Shown here in pieces: positions 25,140 through 34,100 of a stretch of 64,000 bases of DNA. Each line of letters starts with the position of its first letter. The first letter of the stretch is position 1. The position numbers and the translations under genes were made by a program. The stretch is from Alnus glutinosa. Taxonomy: Eukaryota > Streptophyta > Magnoliopsida > Fagales > Betulaceae. Under the pieces are notes generated by a model that did no database searches, was not told where the DNA came from, and saw only the letters and a program-made list of their open reading frames with translations. Location: contig NC_084886.1 of NCBI RefSeq assembly GCF_958979055.1, forward strand, positions 3,181,001 through 3,245,000, in the 5' to 3' direction.

Positions 25140-25533
25140 GTTTGAAAGTAATGGTCGGGTGGCACGCGGGACAATTCCCGCGCGCCTACCTACACAAATT
25201 CTGGCCACGTGGCCTAAAGCCACGTGGCCAATTCTCTTATACATATACATATATATATATATATATATTTTTTATCAATAGTGTATAAAACCTTAATAAA
25301 ATTTGTTTTTATTAATATATATTTGATAAAAATAATTGGTCACGTGTATTTAAAATAATTGGCCACGTGTATTAAATACACGCGGCCAATTGGCCGCGTG
25401 TAAAAAATACACGCGGCCACTTGTTTTTCTTATACCACCAGCCACGTGTCTCCATTACATATGGCCAAGTGGCCGCATGTCTACAATAACCGCTACAGTA
25501 GACACGCGGCCAGTTGCACATTTTTTTGTAGTG
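24537..25533. mobile_element. Non-autonomous CACTA element (997 bp)
   Basis: Begins CACTACAAAAAAAATTGC and ends GCACATTTTTTTGTAGTG, the diagnostic CACTA ends, with the 3-bp duplication GAC at 24534-24536 and 25534-25536. Subterminal regions (about 24560-24800 and 25340-25515) hold many alternating copies of CACGTGTA, GCCGCGTGTA and ACACGCGGC in both orientations, probably transposase-binding sites. The centre has GA and AT microsatellites. No transposase is encoded. Confidence 0.95.
25092..25137. repeat. (AT)n microsatellite inside the CACTA element
   Basis: Uninterrupted AT dinucleotides over about 45 bp, likely length-polymorphic. A second shorter AT run lies at 25244-25267. Confidence 0.95.
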
Positions 25534-26508
25534 GACCTTGACACGCTGCTTGTCTACTTCGTTTGCGAACTCCAGCAGCCACATATTGTCATTGAGTTCT
25601 TTGAATATGACCGGCCCCAAAGGCTTCCATAGACAGGACATAATGGCCTGGAATGCCTCTTTTTGAACTCGCCATTCAGACATCAACTTTCCAAACCTTC
25701 CACTGATCAGACGTAAGTCTGCAGTATCATCGTCAGTGATAAGAATTCCTTGCTTTTCTCCGTCAGTAAGATGCATCGAGCCCCCAAGAATCGTTGTCAA
25801 CTCCTCCATAACAGTTACAATACATAAAATAATCAGACGTAGTGAAAAAACAGAAAAACACAAACACCCAACCGTAGGAAAATACAGTGGGAGACTACAA
25901 ATTCTCAACCTCTAGACTTTCCGTAGAGAGAAAACCAAGAGGGAGGAAACATTCTACTGAACGTGTTTTCATTTTTCAATATAGATCAGTGGGGGTTCCT
26001 GTACGTAAGAGAATCGGTGCTTACGATAATAGCGTGTGGTGAAAGCGAATCTCTTTCAATAGTTAGTTGTACTTGTTTGATTATGTACATCTGCGTACAC
26101 AACGACACAACCCAATGATTTTCGATTTTTTTTTTTTTTTAAAAAAAAAAAAGCGAAAAAACAGAAAAAGAAAACAAAGATTTTCAATTTTTTTTTTTTT
26201 TTTTTTTTTAAAGTCGATTTTCGAATTTCAATATTATAAAAATGACTTATAGCGCGCTTATAGTTATAGATACAAAAAGATGTCATAATTATTATTTTTT
26301 TTTTTTAATGTACCAATACACGATGTATTACAAGAGAAATACTTTTGATACAACAATTTTTTTATTATAATTTTTGTTACAAAATTACTTTGCATTATAT
26401 ATTTTATAAAAATAAGTATAATGTGAGTTGTTATATAATAGTTAATGTAGTAAGTGTTACATAAATTGTCGTATTATTTTATAAACATGGTAAGTGTTAT
26501 GTAAGATT

Positions 26509-26988
26509 TGTTAGAAATAATCAACATATTATTTAATCTAACATGCGCAGCGGAAAACGAATAAACAGGATTCAGGCTTACCTCTAGCCATGTTTGCTCA
26601 AGCGTCTCCACGATCCATCTGAAGAACAAGAAAGATTATTTGAGGGATCTTCTAACCTATGCCTATTGCTTGATGGCTGTACTGATGGTGTACACAGGCA
26701 CTCTATTTATAGGCTAGGTTAGGGACCCTCAAAACGGTAAACACCGTATTTGTTTCCTTCCATCAAGGAAACAATATCGTTAATTGATTTTAAAATCAAT
26801 TAACCGATTCCATATTTACGGTAATCTAAATTAATAGAAATAACCATAATACCGATTCCATATTTACGGTAATCTAAATTAATGGAAATATCCATAATGC
26901 CGTATATGTTTATTGAAAAAATAATAAACATAGTAAATACCGTAAATGTGATATAAAGGCCACAACCAAAAAGGAATAATATATTACA
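26509..26988 (-). mobile_element. Solo LTR (480 bp) of an LTR retrotransposon
   Basis: Starts TGTTAGAAAT and ends ATATTACA, with the exact 5-bp duplication AGATT at 26504-26508 and 26989-26993. On the minus strand it has a TATA box (CCTATAAATAG, near 26705), which fits an LTR promoter read leftward, and the ends are TGTAATA...TAACA. It also contains a direct repeat of ACCGATTCCATATTTACGGT (about 26803 and 26851). The phrase ATGCGCAGCGGAAAA resembles Copia LTRs. No internal region remains, as after LTR-LTR recombination. Confidence 0.85.
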
Positions 26989-27116
26989 AGATTGTCATGT
27001 GACAATTCTCATTTTTTTTTTAATAACTGCCAGGGTGGAACCACGTTAGAGTTCGGCCGGGGGCGGTCCCTTATCTCCAATTTTAAAAATTCTTTTAAAT
27101 TTTATGTTTTTTTATT

Positions 27117-27121
<5 letters not shown>

Positions 27122-27192
<71 letters not shown>
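27122..27192. repeat. (TA)n microsatellite
   Basis: About 70 bp of pure TA dinucleotide. The 109-codon frame crossing it is a repeat artefact. Confidence 0.97.
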
Positions 27193-27193
<1 letters not shown>

Positions 27194-28639
27194 CTGAGTC
27201 TGTTGCTTCAACTCCACTAATATCCATGCAAGTTGCTTCAGCAACGATATTGCATCAATGTCTTGCTTTAATTAGCTTATGTGTAGGTTGCATTTATCTG
27301 TTGTCTTGTTTGGTCGCCTAGAAGAAAAGAAATCCAGGAAACTAACAAATAGTTGGTAAGCGTGGGTTACTTTAATTTACTTTCCACGTTCTTCTTGGTT
27401 GTCCTCTAATGCCCCCAGGCTAGGGAAAAAAAAAAAAAAAAAAAGTATTATTGATGCATGTTAAAAAAGTTATAATTTAATTGCCAATGAGATTAAAAGC
27501 CTGTTTCGGTGTAAAATACACATGGGTGATGGGTCCTTATCCTTGGCTGGCGTGAGTGAGGCGGTGATCGAGGGTACGTTTCCACATCGACAAATGAGTC
27601 ATGCCTTTTTAGATTTATCGGAGTCGGAACGATCTGGGAGAAAAGGTGTCTGGTTGTGAGGAAGAGGAAGATTCAAGAGATTGAGAGTGAGTACTGTAAA
27701 CAACAGCTAGCATAGTCAAAAACAAGTTTTGAGAAAGAGATCATTTCTTTTAGTCATTGTTCTACGATCGTAGAAATAATTCTCGTCCAATTATGTAACA
27801 CGTTGTTGTATTGGGTTCGGCTCTTTAATCCTAGCACGGCCCGGGCCGGACACATCACTCGATATGAAGCCATTATGAAGAAAATGGTACGTCATTTTCT
27901 TAAAAAAAATAAAAAAATAAAATTGAACTGCCAACAAAGTTAGAAGAATTGAAATTTGTCTTCAATGTCACGGTTTTCCAGAATTTCATGCATCAACAAA
28001 AGCTAAAATATTTAGATTATATATTTAGTTTGATAATTTGCTACTTAATTATCGGGTTATCCAAGCCCTTCTCTTACCTAATACAACAATTAACTCGTGC
28101 AACTTATTCCCATGAATAATTGATAAGAAAAGTCAAGACAAAGCCGGGCTCCAAAGGGAGCTTCTTTCTGGCCTTTATGGGGGGTCGGTGGAGGTGGGAG
28201 GTGGGAGGTGGGGTAGTACTTGGAAAGAAACTTTTGCTCGTCGGAGTTATAATCTACGTGCCCACCGACGACGTCATTTTGGCCACTAGAAAAGTACATG
28301 CATGGTGGGGCTCTTTTGTACCACGTATAGTTGCTTCTAGCTGTCTCTTCCTAACTTTTATTTATTTATTTTTTAATACAATTTGTGGCTTTGGTGTCAT
28401 TGTCATCTAAAGTTACAATTTGTGATTAGAACGAAGATCACCATGATTTTATTAATCATATACGAATAATGTTATTTTTCAAACCATGTCGCATAGGTTA
28501 ATAAGGCTGTTTAAGCTTACAATGTCAACAACTTTTTTTAAAAAAAAAATACTTAAAAAGTCATATTAATTAGTGTGATAAATAAATTTGAAGTGTAGCA
28601 TTATTCATTATATATAGTTTAGGATAGGTAGTCTAGGTT
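27193..28639. other. Intergenic; no gene seen
   Basis: A mix of AT-rich and short GC-richer segments (for example GGTGGGAGGTGGG near 28190-28210). The longest frames (70-100 codons) show no domain. A segment at 27805-27860 (GGGTTCGGCTCTTTAATCC and following) is loosely similar to 28645-28690 and may be a relic of the same repeat family. Confidence 0.5.
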
Positions 28640-28990
28640 GTTGTGTCGGGTTCGACTCATCAACCCTGACACAGCTGGACACATCACCCAACATGATCCG
28701 TTTAATAATAAATGGGACATGATGGGTTGATTCAATCCGATTCACATAACTCATTTATTAAACATGTCGTATCATATCAACCTAACATGATCCGTTTATA
28801 CTCAAATATGTTCTGTTTGACCATATTTGACCGAAACACAATCCATTCGTCTCGTTTCAACTTGTATTTATTATAGAAGGGGGAGAAAAACTAATTTTTA
28901 AGGGATCAGACGGGTTGGCTCAGGATTAATAAACTGGTCAAGCAGTTGACCCGATAGTGACATAAACTTGATTATTTCAAACACTAATCC
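28640..28990. mobile_element. Decayed hAT-type repeat related to the 19-22 kb element
   Basis: Repeated ACATGATCCGTTTA, GTGTCGGGTTCGACTC and TTATTAAACATGTCGTATCA phrases correspond to the CACGACCCGTTTA/AAACGGGTCGTG repeats of the hAT element, with many C-to-T and G-to-A changes such as expected from loss of methylated CpG. No intact ends or target duplication are visible. Confidence 0.42.
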
Positions 28991-30489
28991 ACGAATTTCG
29001 TATAAAGTTAATTCGTATAACCTATCTCTTTACCACGATTTACTATTCAACATGTTTGCAGTTTGTCTTACCAACCTCATACTCCAAATGCTTGCAATAG
29101 AGCGAAATGAATAGTATTTTTATTTGTAACTCGCTGGACCTATACGGATTAATTTTGTATTTTCTTAATTTTGTTTGAAATACAATTATTTAATTAGAAT
29201 ACAAAATTACCAATTAAATATTTGTATTCAAATTTGATCTGTATATCATTTTCAATAAATAATATAACCAATCAATTTTAAATTTACGTGAAAGAGTCAT
29301 GCTTTAGTGTGCCAAAAAAAAAAACAAAAAAAAAAACCATGCCTTGCATGCTTTGCATATGAACCTCGGAATCATCATAATTAAGGAAAAAAAAAGTAAT
29401 TAAGTCTTAATCTCCTCTTCTTCACTCGAGAGTAGATATATATTAATTGGAGAAGTAATAAAATATATTTCATACATATTATATTTTCAAATTCATTATA
29501 AAATTTAATTATATAAAAATGTGTAAGAAATATATATATATATATACCATTTCTCAAAGATAAGTTTGCCTATAAAGACATGGGTCCGCAATCACAATCG
29601 TTTGGATCGCTTGCATGACGTCTCGGACAAACATTGCTCTTATCACTAGTCCAGTAGTTCATGCCTGGCGCCTGCTTTGTCCTTATTTAGTCCCGCGTTA
29701 AACTTTTGGCAGGCCCTCACATAAAAATCTATTTTTATTTTTATTTATTTTTGGTTTATTTTTAAAAACAAAGTTAACTAAAATTATATGAAAATATTCT
29801 TTTATTTGGTAAAAGTTTTTGCAGTGTATTTTTGTTTAATTTTTTTTTTTAAAAAAATGTTAATGTAATATAAATGTGAAAATAATTTTGAGTATTTTGA
29901 ATTTTAAGTTGTTTATTAATATTTTTATTTATAAAAATAAAAAACAAAAGTGAGAAAAAAAAATAATTTTTAATCACTCTTTGACTTTAGGTCTTTATGG
30001 AATCCCTCACTGAGTACCAAATTTGTCCTTCTAAATTCGTACAAATTGTCCTAAATTTTGAAGGAGTCCGTAAAAGAAATTAAATACACAATTTTAAAGA
30101 AGCCACTGCACCCCGACTGCTCAAAGCACCAAATTTAGTAGAATTCAGACAAAAAAAAAATAAAAAAATTAAAAGATATCCTTAGTCGTGGTCATAACTC
30201 ACTCTTAATTTTTGTTTGTTCGTTGTTTTCTTTGGTAGAAATGGAATATTTGTAATTTAAATAGACTATTAAACAAATTGATAAAAATATGTACGGAATT
30301 GGATGAAATTTCAAGCCACAATTAATGTGATAAGGGACCAAAATTCAAAGAATGTATACATAAAAGTACTTATATATATTTTTTTTTTATTTTTTAAAAT
30401 TAAAATTAAATAAAGAAACCAGGGAAAACTCCCCCCCTCCCCCAAAAGTAGAAGCGAAAGCGTGAAGCCCCACTTCTTCGTTATTGACG
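28991..30489. other. Distal upstream region of the amine oxidase gene; no gene seen
   Basis: AT-rich sequence with homopolymers and a short AT repeat at 29531-29546. No open frame with recognisable content. A polypyrimidine CCCCCCCTCCCCC run at 30430-30443 lies shortly before the TATA box. Confidence 0.55.
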
Positions 30490-30496
30490 TCTTTGT

Positions 30497-30505
30497 TATA
30501 AATAG
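30497..30505 (+). promoter_or_regulatory. TATA box of the copper amine oxidase gene
   Basis: TATAAATAG lies about 258 bp before the chosen start codon, which predicts transcription start near 30530 and a leader of roughly 225 nt. It is a consensus plant TATA motif in an AT-balanced context. The start site itself is inferred. Confidence 0.6.
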
Positions 30506-30689
30506 AACCTCAACAGCAATCAGCGCAACTCACCTAAGCACCTACGCAAAGAAAAAACAGAGACATTTCCATTTTCACTTCCATTATTGTTCGTTTTCTT
30601 CTTTTCTTTCCGGGAAAGCGAGAGGGAAAGAGCGAGAAAGTGAGAAGCGAGAGGGGAAAGAAAACGTTGGGGTCTCTCGGCATTGCTGT

Positions 30690-30929
30690 ATGTCAGTGGA
30701 GTATTACAGTGACAATTACTACGGTGGATACGGTGAGCTCGCCAACCCTTTACAATGGCCACAACTCAGGAAAAAACGACGCCTTGTTGCGCTCCCACTG
30801 TCACCAAATCATTGCCACCTCAAACTCCTCCTACTGCTCTGCTTGGAAAGCCCTCCGGCGATTGGGCCGTTGCCGGGTCCGACCCGTCGGAGGATCCGGC
30901 CCTCAAGAGGTCGTCCGTGGCGACCATGA
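30690..30929 (+). other. Upstream ORF (79 codons) overlapping the amine oxidase start
   Basis: This is the first ATG after the predicted transcription start. Context around it (CTGTATGT) is weak, with T at -3 and T at +4. It opens MSVEYYSDNYYGGYGELANP and runs into the main coding region in another frame, stopping at 30929. The main ATG at 30755 has a strong context (ACAATGG). This arrangement would make translation depend on leaky scanning. No domain is recognised in the peptide. Confidence 0.55.
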
Positions 30930-31123
30930 TCCGCTCCTTTGATACCATCACTGACCCTCCTACAAACACTGCTTCCACCAAAGGTTAAAAAGATATACAA
31001 AATAAAAGCATATTTTTGCCTTTTTGTTTTGAATTTTATTTTTAGGACTGTTTAACTTATCTCGGTTTTGAACAGTGGTTTTCTTAAACATGTGTTTGGT
31101 TGCTGAGAAAACATGGACTCTGG

Positions 31124-31176
<53 letters not shown>

Positions 31177-34100
31177 TAGTTGTTTTGGGTTCCAGGATCA
31201 AACTAAAGTAAGCAAAGTGGGGTCAAATGGGTGGACTTTTTGGCCTTCTCGGGTCCCAAGTAATTACAACTCCGACACTCAAAACATTTATAATTCCCTT
31301 TCCTTCTCTTCGTTTTCTCGGCAACCAAACACTAAAATAATATGATTTAGTGTCTGAGGTGTTCAATCTAATGGTTTTGAGGTTGTTAATCTCATCCTCA
31401 ATGTCCTTTCTTTATTTGCTTGTATATTTTAAAATTTTAAGGTTGTCAAATATATTATGGATGCGGAATTGACTTGGGTGCCTTTTTCTGCTTCCAATTG
31501 CTGAAAGTTCCAAATTTGATTGCTACCCACAAAAACGCTTGTCTTGTTAGGTATATGAAAGGTTGGGTAGCATTACTTTCACTTATGTTGCTCATGAATC
31601 TTGCTTGTTTGATTGCATAGGTGTCCCAATCATGGTGAGGGCTCAAACCAGCCACCCTTTGGACCCTTTATCTGCTGCCGAAATCTCTGTGGCAGTGGCA
31701 ACTGTCAGGGCAGCTGGAGCAACCCCTGAGGTTAATTGCATTATTATTTTGTTTAACCTGAATTATGCTTGAGATCATGAAATAATCAGAGTTCATTTTA
31801 CATGTTTTTCAGTTCTAATATCTGCTTGAATAAGTGATACTGTTTCTTGAACTTTTAGGTGAGGGATAGCATGCGCTTTATTGAAGTAACTTTGGTGGAA
31901 CCAGATAAGAGCGTTGTTGCTTTGGCAGATGCATATTTCTTCCCTCCTTTCCAGCCATCATTACTTCCCAAAACAAAAGGCGGACCTGTAATTCCTAGTA
32001 AGCTTCCTCCAAGGCAAGCAAGACTAGTCGTGTATAACAAAAAGTCGAATGAGACAAGCATATGGATCGTTGAACTATCAGAAGTTCATGCAGCAACTCG
32101 AGGTGGTCACCATAGGGGCAAAGCTATCTCATCCAAAGTTGTTCCGGATGTTCAGCCTCCCATGGTATATTGTTCTATTATTGTTTTCTTTGAACTTAAG
32201 CTGAAAATTTGCTACTTGATGATAATACCAGTTGCAATGCATTTTATTAGTACCTATAATTTAAATAGCTCCACTAGAATTTGATTGGTATTTGAAGTTA
32301 GATCAATCATCTTGACTAGGCGAGTGAAGAAATTTGAAGCTTTCATCCAAGCGTAAATCTCATTTGAAAATTAATATCTACCATCAGAGAATGCCTTCAT
32401 CGTAGTATTAAAACTGTGTGCTATATATATTTAATTGATTTGGTTGGAATTTTAGCAGGGCTCTCGTGTGAATCTACAAGAAGAAATGTTCTATCTTGAA
32501 ATATAAGCTATTATGCGTTTTGACATGATTGTGATTTCAAGAGAGAGGGTTTGGAATAGGTTTTTGGAAAAGCATGCTATAATGTAGACTGCCTTATTTT
32601 TATCCATTCTTAAGGAAGTTACCCAAACTCTTCAGCAACCTTCCTATCATAACCTTTTGCTTGCTTCTGATTTTATGATTTTGTAAATAAATGGTTTTAT
32701 GACTGATGATTGGCTTGTCTCTTACAACATTTCTTTGATCGCATGCTTTAACTTCTCATACCCGGCTCCACTAAGTATCATCCTAATTCCATTTTAATCA
32801 ATTCTATACGTGTTAGTCCAATGTCAACATTCTTCTTATTTGATTCTACCATTACAGGATGCTGTGGAATATGCTGAATGTGAAGCTGTTGTCAAGGACT
32901 TTCCTCCATTTAGGGAGGCCATGAAGAGAAGGGGTATCGAGGATATGGATCTTGTGATGGTCGATCCCTGGTTAGTTACTGCATTGAGATTATTTTTCAT
33001 GGATTTTATGGGAAAATATGTTTTAAGTCTCATTTTAACTCATTTTAACTCTCCAGTGTGCTAACTCTTTTTACAGGTGTGCTGGATATCACAGTGATGT
33101 TGATGCTCCTAGCCGCAGACTTGCTAAACCACTTATCTTCTGTAGAACTGAGAGTGACTGCCCTTTGGAAAACGGTTATGCTCGTCCAGTTGAAGGAATC
33201 CATGTACTTGTTGATATGCAAAATATGGTGGTTATTGAGTTTGAAGACCGTAAACTTATTCCCTTACCACCTGCTGACCCATTGAGAAATTACACTCCTG
33301 GAGAAACACGTGGAGGTGTTGATCGAAGTGATGTGAAACCTTTACAAATCATTCAGCCTGAGGGTCCAAGTTTTCGTGTTAATGGCCACTTTGTTCAATG
33401 GCAGAAGGTGCTAGCTTGTTTGCAGAACTACATTATTGATTAGTCTAAGTTCAACAAGTTGTATTTGTTGTTATTTTATTTTCATTTCTGGTTGGCAGTG
33501 GAATTTTCGTATTGGTTTCACTCCAAGGGAGGGTTTGGTAATTTATTCTGTTGCATATATTGACGGTAGTAGAGGTCGGAGACCTGTAGCACACAGATTA
33601 AGTTTTGTTGAGATGGTGGTCCCTTATGGAGATCCGAATGAACCACATTACAGGAAGAATGCATTTGATGCAGGGGAAGATGGGCTTGGAAAAAATGCAC
33701 ATTCACTTAAGAAGGTCAGGATGCTTTTTTTTGCCCTTTTCTTTTCAGGGTTGTTTACAACTTTCACTTTCTTTTGGTTTAAAAGTGATTCTGTATGACA
33801 TAATTTTACCATTGCAGGGTTGTGATTGTTTAGGGTATATCAAGTACTTTGATGCACACTTTACAAATTTCAATGGGGGCGTTGAAACAACTGAGAATTG
33901 TGTTTGCTTGCACGAAGAGGATCATGGGATTCTGTGGAAACATCAAGATTGGAGATCAGGTTTAGCAGAAGTTCGACGGTCTAGAAGGCTGACAGTGTCT
34001 TTTATATGCACTGTGGCTAACTATGAGTATGGATTCTTCTGGCATTTTTATCAGGCAAGTTAGTCAACCTTGATCTGGTTGTGAATCCCATTTGATTGTA

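Larger units (their letters stand above)
23287..25809 (-). pseudogene. LINE ORF1 (gag-like, zinc knuckle), split by the CACTA element
   Basis: The likely start is the ATG at 25809 (MEELTTILGG). A DUF4283-like region follows (LISGRFGKLMSEW, FQAIMSCLWKPLG) and is cut at 25536. It resumes at 24533 with WLFDHCVLVLKEMD and the FGRALFW/VQVHDIPL region. A CCHC knuckle, CYHCGRIVHGQFTC, lies at about 24160-24200. The remainder to 23287 is a Ser/Thr/Gly-rich tail with frame breaks. ORF1 products bind element RNA; this copy is broken. Confidence 0.88.
15831..26063 (-). mobile_element. L1-type LINE, inactive, interrupted by hAT and CACTA insertions
   Basis: Read on the minus strand: an ORF1 with DUF4283-like and zinc-knuckle parts, then an ORF2 with APE-type endonuclease, reverse transcriptase, zf-RVT and RNase H, then a poly-A tail (the T run at 15831-15845). 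A candidate target duplication, TAGTTGTACT, lies at 15817-15826 just past the tail and at 26064-26073 at the 5' end, with a fuzzy edge. Removing the hAT (19023-22290) and CACTA (24537-25533) insertions and their duplications leaves about 5.96 kb, normal for a full-length plant L1. Frameshifts and stops show that it cannot move by itself. Confidence 0.93.

Noticed and set aside
26992..27321. 109-codon plus frame crossing the (TA)n tract
   Set aside because: It consists largely of Ile-Tyr repeats from the microsatellite.
30640..30942. 100-codon frame in the amine oxidase leader
   Set aside because: It begins with GTG at 30640, not ATG, so it was not counted as a second upstream ORF.
33839..33862. 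YFDAHF in the amine oxidase considered as the catalytic-base motif
   Set aside because: It is only 57 residues before the topaquinone tyrosine. The family spacing of about 84 residues points to AFDAGEDG (Asp420).
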